DNA of 64,000 nucleotides. Origin: Oscarella lobularis (Eukaryota; Porifera; Homoscleromorpha; Homosclerophorida; Oscarellidae). The translations under genes were made by a program, and so were the position numbers. The notes under the pieces are model-generated. The model made no database searches, was not told the origin of the DNA, and saw only the letters and a list, made by a program, of their open reading frames with translations. This document shows, one piece after another, positions 1 to 14,018 of the stretch (position 1 is its first letter; every line of letters begins with the position of its first letter). The DNA lies in contig NC_089181.1 of the NCBI RefSeq assembly GCF_947507565.1, forward strand, positions 62,001 through 126,000, read 5' to 3'.

Positions 1-3000
1 GATAAAGTTGAGGGCCTAAACTTTTATTCTAAGCGCCCGAAGATAAAGTTGAGGGCCTAGACTTTGATTCTAAGGCCCTGAAGATAAACTTGAGGGCCTA
101 AACTCTGATTCTAAGGCCCTGAAGATAAAGTTGAGGGCCTAAACTTTGATTATAAGGAGCTAAAGATAAAGTTGAGGGCCTAAACTCTAATTCTAAGACC
201 CTGAAGATAAAGATGATGGACTAAACTTTGATTCTAAGAGCCTGAAGATAAAGTTGAGGGCAAAACTTTTATTCTAAGGGCCTGAAGATAAAGTTGAGGG
301 ACTAGACTCTAATTCTAAGACCCTGAAGATAAAGTTGAAGGCCCAAACATTCATTCTAAGGGCCTGAAGATAAAGGTCATGGCCAAAACTCTGATTCTAA
401 GGACCTGAAGATAACGTTGAGGGCCTAAACTTTGATCCTAAGAGCGTGAAGATAAAGTTGAGAGACTAAACTTTGATTCTAAGGACGTGAAGATAAAGTT
501 GAGGGCCTAAACTTTGATTCTAGGGACATGAAGATAAAGTTGAACGCCTAAACTTTGATTCTAAGGCCCTGAAGATAAAGTTGAGGACCTAGACTTTGAT
601 TCTAAGGACCTGAAGATAAAGTTGAGGGCCTAAACTCTGATTCTAAGGCCCTGAAGATAAAGTTGAGCGCCTAAACTCTAATTCTAAGACCCTGAAGATA
701 AAGTTGAGGGCCTAAACTTTGATTCTAAGGGCCTGAAGATAAAGTTGAGGGCCTAAACTCCGATTCTAAGGACCTGAAGATAAAGTTGAGAGACTAAACT
801 TTGATTCTAAGGACCTGAAGATAAAGTTGAGGGCCTAAACTTTGATTCTAGGGACATGAAGATAAAGTTGAACGCCTAAACTTTGATTCTAAGGACCTAA
901 AGATAAAGTTGATGGCCTAATCTTTGATTCTAAGAGCCTGAAGATAAAGTTGAGGGCCTAAACTTTGATTCTAAGGACCTGAAGATAAAGTTGAGGGCCT
1001 AAACTCTGATTCTAAGGCCCTGAAGATAAAGTTGAGGGCCTAAAATCTAATTCTAAGACCCTGAAGATAAAGTTGAAGGCCTAAACTTTGATTCTAAGGC
1101 CCTGAAGAGAAATTTGAAGGCCCAAATTTTGATTCTAAGGGTCTGAAGTTAAAGTTGAGGGCCTAGACTTTGATTCTAAGAGCCTGAAGATGAAGTTGAG
1201 GGCCTAAAATTTGATTCTAAGGACCTGAAGATAAAGTTGAGGGCCTAAACTTTGATTCTAAGGCCCTGAAGATAAAGTTGAACGCCTAAACTTTGATTCT
1301 AAGGCCCTGAAGTGAAATTTGAAGGCCCAAACTTTGATTCTAAGAGTCTGAAGTTAAAGTTCAGGGCCAAAACTCTGATTCTAAGGACCGGAAAATAAAG
1401 TTGAGAGACTAAACTTTGATTCTAAGGCCCTGAAGATAAAGTTGAACGCCTAAACTTTGATTCTAAGGGCCTGAAGATAAAGTTGAGGGCCTAAACGCCG
1501 ATTCTAAGGACCTGAAGATAAAGTTGAGAGACTAAACTTTGATTCTAAGGACCTGAAGATAAAGTTGAGGGCCTAAACTTTGATTCTAGGGACGTGAAGA
1601 TGAAGTTGATGGCCTAAATTTTGATTCTAAGGACCTGCAGATAAAGTTGAGGGCCTAAACTCTGACTCTAAGGCCCTGAAGATAAAGTTGAGGACCTAGA
1701 CTTTGATTCTAAGGCCCTGAAGATAAAGTTGAACGCCTAAACTTTGATTCAAAGGCCCTAAAGAGAAATTTGAAGGCCCAAACTTTGATTCTAAGGGTCT
1801 GAAGTTAAAGTTCAGGGCCAAAACTCTGATTCTAAGGACCTGAAGATAAAGTTGAGGGCCTAGACTTTGATTCTAAGGACCTGAAGATAAAGTTGATGGC
1901 CTAAACTTTGATTCTAAGAGCCTGAAGATAAAGTTGAGGGCCTAGACTTTGATTCTAAGGGCCTGAAGATAAAGTTGAGGGCCTAAACTCTGATTCTAAG
2001 GCCATGAAGATAAAATTGAGGGCCTAGACTTTGATTCTAAGGCCCCTGAAGATAAAGTTGAAGGCCAAAACTTTGATTCTAAGGCCCTGAAGAGAAATTT
2101 GAAGGCCCAAACTTTGATTCTAAGGGTCTGAAGTTAAAGTTCAGAGCCAAAACTCTGATTCTAAGGACCTGAAGATAAAGTTGATGGCCTAAACTTTGAT
2201 TCTAGGGACCTGAAGATAAAGTTGAGGGCCTAAATTTTGATTCTAAGGACCTGAAGATAAAGTTGAGGGCCTAAACTCTGATTCTAAGGACCTGAAGATA
2301 AAGTTGAGGGCCTCGACTTTGATTCTAAGGACCTGAAGATAAAGTTGATGGCCTAAACTTTGATTCTAAGAGCCTGAAGATAAAGTTGAGGGCCTAAACT
2401 TTTATTCTAAGGGCCTGAAGATAAAGTTGAGGGCCTAGACTTTGATTCTAAGGGCCTGAAGATAAAGTTGAGGGCCTAAACTCTGATTCTAAGGCCCTGA
2501 AGATAAACTTGAGGGCCTAGACTTTGATTCTAAGGCCCCTGAAGATAAAGTTGAAGGCCAAAACTTTGATTCTAAGGCCCTGAAGAGAAATTTGAAGGCC
2601 CAAACTTTGATTCTGAGGGTCTGAAGTTAAAGTTCAGAGCCAAAACTCTGATTCTAAGGACCTGAAGATAAAGTTGAGGGCCTAGACTTTGATTCTAAGG
2701 ACCTGAAGATAAAGTTGATGGCCTAAACTTTGATTCTAGGGACCTGAAGATAAAGTTGAGGGCCTAAACTTTGAATTCCAAGGACCTGAAGATAAGTTGA
2801 GGGCCTTAAAATTGATTCTAAGGCCCTGAATATAAAGTTAAGGGCCAAAATTTTGATTCTAAGGACCTGAAGATAAAGTTGAGGGCCTAAACTCTGATTC
2901 TAAGGACCTGAAGATAAAGTTGAGGGCCTAAACGCCGATTCTAAGGACCTGAAGATAAAGTTGAGAGACTAAACTTTGATTCTAAGGACCTGAAGATAAA

Positions 3001-6000
3001 GTTGAGAGACTAAACTTTGATTCTAAGGACCTGAAGATGAAGTTGAGGGCCTAAACTCTGATTCTAAGGCCCTGAAGATAAAGTTGAGAGACTAAATTTT
3101 GATTCTAAGGACCTGGAGATAAAGTTGAGGGCCTAAACTCTGATTCTAAGGCCCTGAAGATAAAGTTGAGGGCCTATACTTTGATTCTAAGGCCCTGAAG
3201 ATAAAGTTGATGGCCTAAACTTTGATTCTAAGGCCCTGAAGAGAAATTTGAAGGCCCAAACTTTGATTCTAAGGGTCTGAAGTTAAAGATCAGGGCCAAA
3301 ACTCTGATTCTAAGGACCTGAAGATAAAGTTGAGGGCCTAGACTTTGATTCTAAGGACCTGAAGATAAAGTTGATGGCCTAAACTTTGATTCTAAGAGCC
3401 TGAAGATAAAGTTGAGGGCCTTAACTTTGATTCTAAGGCCCTGAAGATAAAGTTGAACGCCTAAACTTTGATTCTAAGGGCCTGAAGATAAAGTTGAGGG
3501 CCTAAACTTTGATTCTAAGGACCTGAAGATAAAGTTGAGGGCCTAAACTTTGATTCTAAGGTCCTGAAGATAAAGTTGAGGGCCTAAACTTTGATTCTAA
3601 GGCCCTGAAGATAAAGTTGAACGCCTACACTTTGATTCTAAGGGCCTGAAGATAAAGTTGAGAGACTAAACTTTGATTCCAAGGACCTGAAGATAAGTTG
3701 AGGGCCTTAAAATTGATTCTAAGGCCCTGAAGATAAAGTTAAGGGCCTAAATTTTGATTCTAAGGACCTGAAGATAAAGTTGAGGGCCTAAACTCTGATT
3801 CTAAGGACCTGAAGATAAAGTTGAGGGCCTAAACGCCGATTCTAAGGACCTGAAGATAAAGTTGAGAGACTAAACTTTGATTCTAAGGACCTGAAGATAA
3901 AGTTGAGAGACTAAACTTTGATTCTAAGGACCTGAAGATAAAGTTGAGGGCCTAAACTTTGATTCTAAGGGCCTGAAGATAAGTTGAGGGTCTAAACATT
4001 GATTCTAAGGGCCTGAAGATAAAGTTGAGGGCATAAAATTTTATTCTAAGGACCTGAAGATAAAGTTGAAGGTCTAAACTTTGATTCTAACGGTCTGAAG
4101 TTAAAGTTCAGGGTCAAAACTCTGATTCTAAGGACCTGAAGATAAAGTTGAGGGCCTAAACTCTGATTCTAAGGACCTGAAGATAAAGTTGAGGGCCTAA
4201 ACTTTGATTCTAAGGGCCTGAAGATAAAGTTGAGGGCCTAAACTCTGATTCTAAGGCCCTGAAGATAAAGTTGAGGGCCTAGACTTTAATTCTAAGGCCC
4301 TCAAGATAAAGTTGAAGGCCTAAACTTTGATTCTAAGGCCCTGAAGAGAAATTTGAAGGCCCAAACTTTGATTCTAAGGGTCTGAAGTTAAAGTTCAGGG
4401 CCAAAACTCTGATTCTAAGAACCGGAAGATAAAGTTGAAGGTCTAAACTTTGATTCAAACGGTCTGAAGTTAAAGTTCAGGGTCAAAACTCTGATTCTAA
4501 GGACCTGAAGATAAAGTTGATGGCCTAAACTCTGATTCTAAGGACCTGAAGATAAAGTTGAGGGCCTAAACTTTGATTCTAAGGATTTGAAGATAAAGTT
4601 GAGGGCCTAAACTCTGATTCTAAGGCCCTGAAGATAAATTTGAGGGTCTAAACTTTGATTCTAATGAGCTAAACATAAAGTTGATGGCATAAACTTTGAT
4701 TCTAAGGGCCTGAAGATAAAGTTGAGGGCCTAAACTCCGATTCTAAGGACCTGAAGATAAAGTTGAGAAACTAAACTTTGATTCTAAGGACCTGAAGATA
4801 AAGTTGAGGGCCTAAACTTTGATTCTAGGGACCTGAAGATAAAGTTGAGGGCCTAGACTTTGATTCTAAGGCCCTGAAGAGAAATTTGAAGGCCCAAACT
4901 TTGATTCTAAGGGTCTGAAGTTAAAGTTCAGAGCCAAAACTCTGATTCTAAGGACTTGAAGATAAAGTCGAGGGCCTAGACTTTGATTCTAAGGACCTGA
5001 AGATAAAGTTGATGGCATAAACTTTAATTCTAAGAGCCTGAAGATAAAGTTGAGGGCCTAAACTTTTATTCTAAGGGCCTGAAGATAAAGTTGAAGGCCT
5101 AGACTTTGATTCTAAGGACCTGAAGATAAAGTTGAGGGCCTAAACGCCGATTCTAAGGACCTGAAGATAAAGTTGAGAGACTAAACTTTGATTCTAAGGA
5201 CCTGAAGATAAAGTTGAGAGACTAAACTTTGATTCTAAGGACCTGAAGATAAAGCTGAGGGCCTAAACTTTGATTCTAAGGGCCTGAAGATAAGTTGAGG
5301 GTCTAAACATTGATTCTAAGGGCCTGAAGATAAAGTTGAGGGCATAAAATTTTATTCTAAGGACCTGAAGATAAAGTTGAAGGTCTAAACTTTGATTCTA
5401 ACGGTCTGAAGTTAAAGTTCAGGGTCAAAACTCTGATTCTAAGGACCTGAAGATAAAGTTGAGGGCCTAAACTCTGATTCTAAGGACCTGAAGATAAAGT
5501 TGAGGGCCTAAACTTTGATTCTAAGGGCCTGAAGATAAAGTTGAGGGCCTAAACTCTGATTCTAAGGCCCTGAAGATAAAGTTGAGGGCCTAGACTTTAA
5601 TTCTAAGGCCCTCAAGATAAAGTTGAAGGCCTAAACTTTGATTCTAAGGCCCTGAAGAGAAATTTGAAGGCCCAAACTTTGATTCTAAGGGTCTGAAGTT
5701 AAAGTTCAGGGCCAAAACTCTGATTCTAAGAACCGGAAGATAAAGTTGAAGGTCTAAACTTTGATTCAAACGGTCTGAAGTTAAAGTTCAGGGTCAAAAC
5801 TCTGATTCTAAGGACCTGAAGATAAAGTTGATGGCCTAAACTCTGATTCTAAGGACCTGAAGATAAAGTTGAGGGCCTAAACTTTGATTCTAAGGATTTG
5901 AAGATAAAGTTGAGGGCCTAAACTCTGATTCTAAGGCCCTGAAGATAAATTTGAGGGTCTAAACTTTGATTCTAATGAGCTAAACATAAAGTTGATGGCA

Positions 6001-6898
6001 TAAACTTTGATTCTAAGGGCCTGAAGATAAAGTTGAGGGCCTAAACTCCGATTCTAAGGACCTGAAGATAAAGTTGAGAAACTAAACTTTGATTCTAAGG
6101 ACCTGAAGATAAAGTTGAGGGCCTAAACTTTGATTCTAGGGACCTGAAGATAAAGTTGAGGGCCTAGACTTTGATTCTAAGGCCCTGAAGAGAAATTTGA
6201 AGGCCCAAACTTTGATTCTAAGGGTCTGAAGTTAAAGTTCAGAGCCAAAACTCTGATTCTAAGGACTTGAAGATAAAGTCGAGGGCCTAGACTTTGATTC
6301 TAAGGACCTGAAGATAAAGTTGATGGCATAAACTTTAATTCTAAGAGCCTGAAGATAAAGTTGAGGGCCTAAACTTTTATTCTAAGGGCCTGAAGATAAA
6401 GTTGAAGGCCTAGACTTTGATTCTAAGAGCCTGAAGATAAAGTTGAGGGCCTAAACTCCGATTCTAAGGCCCTGAAGATAAAGTTGAGGGCCTAAACTTT
6501 GATTCTAAGGATTTGAAGATAAAGTTGAGGGCCTAAACTTTGATTCTAGGGACCTGAAGATAAAGTTGAGGGCCTAAACTTTGATTCCAAGGACCTGAAG
6601 ATAAGTTGAGGGCCTAAAAATTGATTCTAAGGCCCTGAAGATAAAGTTGAGGGCATAAACTTCGATTCTAAGGCCCTGAAGATAAAGATGAGGGCCTAAA
6701 CTTTGATTCTAAGGCCCTGAAGATAAAGTTGAGGGCATAAACTTCGATTTTAAGGTTCTGAAGATAAAGATGAGGGCCTAAACTTTGATTCTAAGGACCT
6801 AAAGATAAAGTTGAGGGCCTAAACTCTGTTTCTAAGGCCCTGAAGATAAAGTTGAGGACTTAAACTTCGATTCTAAGGCATTGAAGATAAAGTTGAGG
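1..6898. repeat. 41-bp satellite array, family A, block 1
   Basis: Head-to-tail units of 41 bp, about 168 copies by length. Each unit contains AAAGTT, then GAGGGCCTA, then AACTTT, followed by GATTCTAAGG and CCTGAAGAT. AAAGTT and AACTTT are inverted copies separated by 9 bases, so each unit carries a dyad. Units differ by point changes, and some variants recur together (for example a type with AAATTTGAAGGCCC and a type with AAAGTTCAGGGCC), which shows that multi-unit blocks have been copied. No long open frame and no splice-like coding pattern is visible. Confidence 0.97.
3820..6435. repeat. Higher-order tandem duplication, period about 1,311 bp
   Basis: Two nearly identical copies of a 32-unit stretch of family A lie side by side. 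The rare variant GCATAAAATTTTATTC begins at 4031 and again at 5342, a shift of 1,311 bp. The flanking run of variants (AACGCCGATT, a unit with a deleted A in GATAAGTTGAGG, TTCAAACGGTCTG, TAATGAGCTAAACATAAAG) follows in the same order in both copies. I saw only scattered single-base differences, such as AAGCTGAGG for AAGTTGAGG. This points to a recent duplication by unequal exchange. Exact ends are uncertain by a few tens of bases because both copies sit in the same repeat. Confidence 0.9.
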
Positions 6899-8748
6899 GC
6901 CCAACGGGTCTATCCTGTAATAAATTACAGCGAAATTACTGGGGCTAGCCAAAGGGTCTCTCCTGTAATAAATTACAGCAAAATTACAGGAGGTTAGCCA
7001 ACGGGTCTCTCCTGTAATAAATTACAGCAAAATTACAGGGGATTAGCCAACGGGTATCTCCTGTAATAAATTACAGCAAAATTACAGAGGGTTAGCCAAC
7101 GGGTCTCTCCTGTAATAAATTACAGCGAAATTACAGGGGCTAGCTAACGGGTCTCTACTGTAATAAATTACAGCGAAATTACAGGGGCTAGACAACGGGT
7201 ATCTCCTGTAATAAATTACAGCGAAATTACAGGGGGTTAGCCAACAAGTCCCTCCTGTAATAAATTACAGCGAAATTACAGGGGCTAGCCAACGGGTCTC
7301 TCCTGTAATAAATTACAGCAAAATTACAGGGGGTTAGCCAACGGGTCTCTCCTGTAATAAATTACAGCGAATTTACAGGGGGTTAGCCAGCGTGTCTCTC
7401 CTGTAATAAATTACAGCGAATTTACACGGGGTTAGTAAACGGGTCTCTCCTGTAATAAATTACAGCAAAATTACTGGGGCTAGCCAAAGGGTCTCTCCTG
7501 TAATAAATTACAGCGAATTTACAGGGGGTTAGCAAACGGGTATCTCCTGTAATAAATTACAGCGAATTTACAGGGGGCTAGCCAACGGGTCTCTCCTGCA
7601 ATAAATTACAGCGAAGTTACAGGGGGCTAGCCAACGGGTCTCTCATGTAATAAATTACAGCGAATTTACAGGAGCTAGCCAACGGGTCTCTCCTGTAATA
7701 AATTACAGCGAAATTACAGGGGGTTAGCAAACGGGTATCTCCTGTAATAAATTACAGCGAATTTACAGGGGGCTAGCCAACGGGTCTCTCCTGTAATAAA
7801 TTACAGCGAAATTACAGGGGTTAGCCAAAGGGTCTCTCCTGTAATAAATTAGAGCGAAACTACAGGGGCTAGCCAAAGGGTCTCTCCTGTAATAAATTAC
7901 AGCGAAATAACAGGGGCTAGCCAAAGGGCCTCTCCTGTAATAAACTACAGCGAAATTACAGGGGGTTAGCCAACGGGTCTCTCCTGTAATAAACTACAGC
8001 GAAAGTACAGGGGCTAGCCAAAGGGTCTCTCCTGTAATAAATTACAGCGAAATTACAGGGGGTTATCCAACGGGTCTCTCCTGTAATAAATTACAGACAA
8101 ATTAAAGAGGCTAGCCAACGGGTCTTTCCTGTAATAAACTACAGCGAAATTACAGGGGCTAGCCAACGGGTCTCTCCTGTAATAAATTACAGCGAATTTA
8201 CTGGGGGTTAGTAAACGGGTCTCTCCTGTAATAAATTACAGCGAAATTACTGGGGCTAGCCAAAGGGTCTCTCCTGTAATAAATTACAGCGAATTTAGAG
8301 GGGGTTAGCAAACGGGTATCTCCTGTAATAAATGACAGCGAATTTACAGGGGGTTAGCCAGCGGGTCTCTCCTGTAATAAATTACAGCAAAATTACAGGA
8401 GGTTAGCCAACGGGTCTCTCCTGTAATAAATTACAGCGAAATTACAGGGGGTTAGCAAACAACTCTCTCTGGTAATAAATTACAGCGAAATTACAGGGGG
8501 TTAGCAAACAAGTCTCTCCTGTAATAAATTACAGCGAACTTACAGGGGATAGCCAACGGGTCTCTCATGTAATAAATTACAGCGAATTTAAAGGGGCTAG
8601 CCAACGGGTCTCTTCTGTAATAAATTAAAGCGAAATTACAGGGGGTTACCCAACGGGTCTCTCCTGTAATAAATTAAAGCGAAATTACAGGGGGTTAGCC
8701 AACGGGTCTCTCCTGTAATAAATTACACCGAACTTACACGGGCTAGCT
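6899..8748. repeat. 48/49-bp hairpin satellite array, family B, block 1
   Basis: About 38 units of 48-49 bp, unrelated to family A. The core is CCTGTAAT-AA-ATTACAG followed by CGAAATTACAGG, then a GGGGTTAGCC or GGGCTAGCC spacer and AACGGGTCTCT. CTGTAAT and ATTACAG are 7-bp inverted copies separated by two bases, and a second ATTACAGG lies 4 bases further on, so the left arm can pair with either right arm. The block starts abruptly after family A at the junction GAGGGCCCAACGGG. Confidence 0.96.
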
Positions 8749-11700
8749 AAGGCCCTGAAGATAAAGTTGAGAGCCTAAACTTTCATTCTAAGGACCTGAA
8801 GATAAAGTTGAGGGCCTAAACTTAGATTCTAAGGCCCTGAAGATAAAGTTGAGGACCTAAACTTTGATTCTAAGGGCCTGAAGATAAAGTTGAGGTCCTA
8901 AACTTTCATTCTAAGGGCCTGAAGATAAAGGTCATGGCCAAAACTTTGATTCTAGGGACCTGAAGATGAAGTTGAGGGCCTAAATTTTGATTCTAAGGAT
9001 CTGAAGATAAAGTTGAGGGCCTAAACTTTGATTCTAGGGACCTGAAGATGAAGTTGAGGGCCTAAACTCTGATTCTAAGGCCCTGAAGATAAAGTTGAAG
9101 GCCTAAACTTTGATTCTAAGGCACTGAAGAGAAATTTGAAGGCCCAAACTTTGATTCTAAGTGTCTGAAGTTAAAGTTCAGGGCCAAAATTCTGATTCTA
9201 AGGACCTGAAGATAAAGTTGAACGCCTAAACTTTGATTCTAAGGGCCTGAAGATAAAGTTGAGGGCCTAAACTCCGATTCTAAGGACCTGAAGATAAAGT
9301 TGAGAGACTAAACTTTGATTCTAAGGACCTGAGGATAAAGTTGAGGGCCTAAACTTTGCTTCTAAGGGCCTGAAGATAAAGTTGAGGGCCGAAACTCCGA
9401 TTCTAAGGACCTGAAGATAAAATTGAGAGACTAAACTTTGATTCTAAGGACCTGAAGATAAAGTTGAGGGCCTAAACTTTGATTCTAGGGACATGAAAAT
9501 GAAGTTGAGGGCCTAAATTTTGATTCTAAGGACCTGAAGATAAAGTTGAGGGCCTAAACTCTGATTCTAAGGCCCTGAAGATAAAGTTGAGGGCCTAGAC
9601 TTTGATTCTAAGGCCCTGAAGATAAAGTTGAAGGCATAAACTTTGATTCTAAGGATCTGAAGTTAAAGTTCAGGGCCAAAACTCTGATTCTAAGGACCTG
9701 AAGATAAAGTTGAGAGACTAAACTTTGATTCTAAGGACCTGAAGATAAAGTTGAGGGCCTAAACTTTGATTCTAGGGACCTGAAGATGAAGTTGAGGGCC
9801 TAAATTTTGATTCTAAGGACCTGAAGTTAAAGTTGAAGGCCTAAACTCTGATTCTAAGGCCCTGAAGATAAAGTTGAGGGCCTAGACTTTGATTCGAAGG
9901 ACCTGAAGATAAAGTTGAAGGCCTAAACTTTGATTCTAAGGCAATGAAGAGAAATTTGAAGGCTCAAACTTTGATTCTAAGGGTCTGCAGTTAAAGTTCA
10001 GGGCCAAAACTTTGATTCTAAGGACCTGAAGATAAAGTTGAGGGCCTAGACTTTGACTCTAAGGACCTGAAGATAAAGTTGATGGCCTCAACTTTGATTC
10101 TAAGAGCCTGAAGATAAAGTTGAGGGCCTAAACTTTTATTCTAAGGGCCTGAAGATAAAGTTGAGGGCCTAGACTTTGATTCTAAGGGCCTGAAGATAAA
10201 GTTGAGGGCCTAAACTCTGATTCTAAGGCCCTGAAGAGAAATTTGAAGGCCCAAACTTTGATTCTAAGGGTCTGAAGTTAAAGTTCAGGGCCAAAACTCT
10301 GATTCTAAGGACATGAAGACAAAGTTGAAGGCCCAAATTTTGATTCTAAGGGTCTGAAGTTAAAGTTCAGTGCCAAAACTCTGACTCTAAGGACCTGAAG
10401 ATAAAGTTGAGAGACTAAAGTTTGATTCCAAGGACCTGAAGATAAAGTTGAGGGCCTAAATTTGATTCTAAGGCCCTGAAGATAAAGTTGAACGCCTAAA
10501 CTCCGATTCTAAGGACCTGAAGATAAAGTTGAGAGACTAAACTTTGATTCTAAGGACCTGAAGATAAAGTTGAGGGCCTAAACTTTGATTCTAGGGACCT
10601 GAAAATGAAGTTGAGGGCTTAAATTTTGATTCTAAGGACCTGAAGATAAAGTTGAGGGCCTAAACTCTGATTCTAAGAGCCTGAAGATAAAGTTGAGGGC
10701 CTAAACTTTGATTCTAAGGACCTGAAGATAAAGTTGAGAGACTAAACTTTGATTCAAAGGACCTGAAGATAAAGTTGAGGGCCTAGACTTTGATTCTAAG
10801 GCCCTGAAGATAAAGTTGAAGGCCTAAACTTTGATTCTAAGGCCCTGAAGAGAAATTTGAAGGCCCAAATTTTGATTCTAAGGGTCTGAAGTTAAAGTTC
10901 AGAGCCAAAACTATGATTATAAGGACATGAAGATAAAGTTGAAGGCCCAAACATTGATTCTAAGAGCCTGAAGATAAAGGTCATGGCCAAAACTCTGATT
11001 CTAAGAACCTGAAGATAAAGTTGAGGGAATAAACTTTGATTCTAAGAGCCTGAAGATAAAGTTGAGGGCCTAAACTTTGATTCTAAGGACCTGAAGATAA
11101 AGTTGATTGCCTAAACTTTGATTCTAAGGAACTGAAGATAAAGTTGAGAGACTAAACTTTGATTCTAAGGACCTGAAGATAAAGTTGAGGGCCTAAACTT
11201 TGATTCTAGGGACCTGAAAATGAAGTTGAGGGCTTAAATTTTGATTCTAAGGACCTGAAGATAAAGTTGAGGGCCTAAACTCTGATTCTAAGGCCCTGAA
11301 GATAAAGTTGAGGGCCTAAACTTTGATTCTAAGGCAATGAAGAGAAATTTGAAGGCCCAAACTTTGATTCTAAGGGTCTGAAGTTAAAGTTCAGGGCCAA
11401 AACTCTGATTCTAAGGACCTGAAGATAAAGTTGAGGGCCTAGACTTTGATTCTAAGGACCTGAAGATAAAGTTGATGGCCTCAACTTTGATTCTAAGAGC
11501 CTGAAGATAAAGTTGAGGGCCTAAACTCTGATTCTAAGGCCCTGAAGAGAAACTTGATGGCCTAGACTTTGATTCTAAGGCCCTGAAGATAAAGTTTAAG
11601 GCCAAAACTTTGATTCTAAGGACCTGAAGAGAAATTTGAAGGCCCAAACTATGATTCTAAGGAGCTAAAGATAAAGTTGAGGGCCAAAACTCTAATTCTA

Positions 11701-14018
11701 AGACCCTGAAGATAAAGTTGTAGGCCCAAATATTGATTCTAAGGGCCTGAAGATAAAGGTCATGGCCAAAACTCTGATTCTAAGGACCTGAAGATAAAGC
11801 TGAGGGCCTAAACTTTGATTCTAAGAGCCTGAAGATAAAGTTGAGGGCCTAAACTTTGATTCTAAGGACCTGAAGATAAAGTTGAGAGACTAAACTTTGA
11901 TTCTAAGGACCTGAAGATAAAGTTGAGGGCCTAAACTTTGATTGTAAGGCCCTGAAGATAAAGTTGAACGATTAAACTTTGATTCTAAGGGCCTGAAGAT
12001 AAAGTTGAGGGCCTAAACTCCGATTCCAAGGACCTGAAGATAAAGTTGAGAGACTAAACTTTGATTCTAAGGACCTGAAGATAAAGTTGAGGGCCTAAAC
12101 TTTGATTCTAGGGACCTGAAGATGAAGTTGAGGGCCTAAACTCTGATTCTAAGGCCCTGAAGATAAAGTTGAGGGCCTAGACTTTGATTCTAAGGGCCTG
12201 AAGATAAAGTTGAGAGCCTAGACTTTGATTCTAAGGCCCTGAAGATAAAGTTGAAGGCAAAAACTTTGATTCTAAGCCCCTGAAGAGAAATTTGAAGGCC
12301 CAAACTTTGATTCTAAGTGTCTGAAGTTAAAGTTCAGAACCAAAACTATGATTCTAAGGACCTGAAGATAAAGTTGAGGGCCTAGACTTTGATTCTAAGG
12401 CCCTGAAGATAAAGTTTAAGGCCAAAACTTTGATTCTAAGGCCCTGAAGAGAAATTTGAAGGCCAAAACTTTGATTCTACGGGTCTGAAGTTAAAGTTCA
12501 GAGCCAAAACTATGATTCTAAGGCCCTGAAGATAAAGTTGAGGGCCTAGACTTTGATTCTAAGGCCCTGAAGATAAAGTTGAAGGCCTAAACTTTGATTC
12601 TAAGGCAATGAAGAGAAATTTGAAGGCCCAAACTTTGATTCTAAGGGTCTGAAGTTAAAGTTCAGAGCCAAAATTCTGATTCTAAGGACCTGAAGATAAA
12701 GTTGAGGGCCTAGACTTTGATTCTAAGGACCTGAAGATAAAGTTGATGGCCGAAACTTTGATTCTAAGAGCCTGAAGATAAAGTTGAGGGCCTAAACTTT
12801 GATTCTAAGGACCTGAAGATAAAGTTGAGGGCCTAAACTCTGATTCTAAGGCCCTGAAGATAAAGTTGAGGGCCTAAACTCTAATTCTAAGACCCTGAAG
12901 ATAAAGTTGAAGGCCCAAACATTGATTCTAAGGGCCTGAAGATAAAGGTCATGGCCAAAACTCTGATTCTAAGGACCTGAAGATAAAGTTGAGGGCCTAA
13001 ACTTTGATTCTAAGAGCTTAAAGATAAAGTTGAGGGCCTAAACTTTGATTCTAAGGCCCTGAAGATAAAGTTGAACGCCTAAACTTTGATTCTAAGGGCC
13101 TGAAGATAAAGTTGAGGGCCTAAACTCCGATTCTAAGGACCTGAAGATAAAGTTGAGAGACTAAACTTTGATTCTAAGGACATGAAGATAAATTTGAGGG
13201 CCTAAACTTTGATTCTAAGGACCTGAAGATAAAGTTGAGAGACTAAACTTTGATTCTAAGGACCTGAAGATAAAGTTGAAGGCCTAAACTTTGATTCTAA
13301 GGCCCTGAAGATAAAGTTGAACGACTAAACTTTGATTCTAAGGGCCTGAAGATAAAGTTGAGGTCCTAAACTCCGATTCTAAGGACCTTAAGATAAAGTT
13401 GAGAGACTATATTTTGATTCTAAGGACCTGAAGATAAAGTTGAGGGCCTAAACTTTTATTCTAAGGGCCTGAAGATAAAGTTGAGGACCTAAACTCTGAT
13501 TCTAAGGCCCTGAAGATAAACTTGAGGGACGAGACTTTGATTCTAAGGCCCTGAAGATAAAGTTGAAGGCCAAAACTTTGATTCTAAGGCCCTGAAGAGA
13601 AATTTGAAGGCCCAAACTTTGATTCTAAGGGTCTGAAGTTAAAGTTCAGAGCCACAACTCTGATTCTAAGGACCTGAAGATAAAGTTGAAGGTCTAAACT
13701 TTGATTCTAACGGTCTGAAGTTAACGTTCAGGGTCAAAACTCTGATTCTAAGGACCTGAAGATAAAGTTGGGGGCCTAAACTCTGATTCTAAGGACATGA
13801 AGATAAAGTTGAGGGCCTAAACTTTGATTCTAGGGACCTGAAGATAAGTTGAGGGCCTAAAAATTGATTCTAAGGCCCTGAAGATAAAGTTGAGGGCATA
13901 AACTTCGATTTTAAGGTTCTGAAGATAAAGTTAAGGGCTTAAAATTTGATTCTAAGGAGCTAAAGATAAAGTTGAGGGCCTAAACTTCGATTCTAAGGCA
14001 TTGAAGATAAAGTTGAGG
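8749..14018. repeat. 41-bp satellite array, family A, block 2
   Basis: The 41-bp family resumes immediately after the truncated last family B unit (GGGCTAGCTAAGGCCCTGAAG). About 128 units by length. The distal end carries the same rare variants as the distal end of block 1 (GGGCATAAACTTCGATTTT, TTCTAAGGCATTGAAG) just before the junction with family B. Blocks 1 and 2 are therefore copies of one larger A-plus-B module. Confidence 0.96.
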
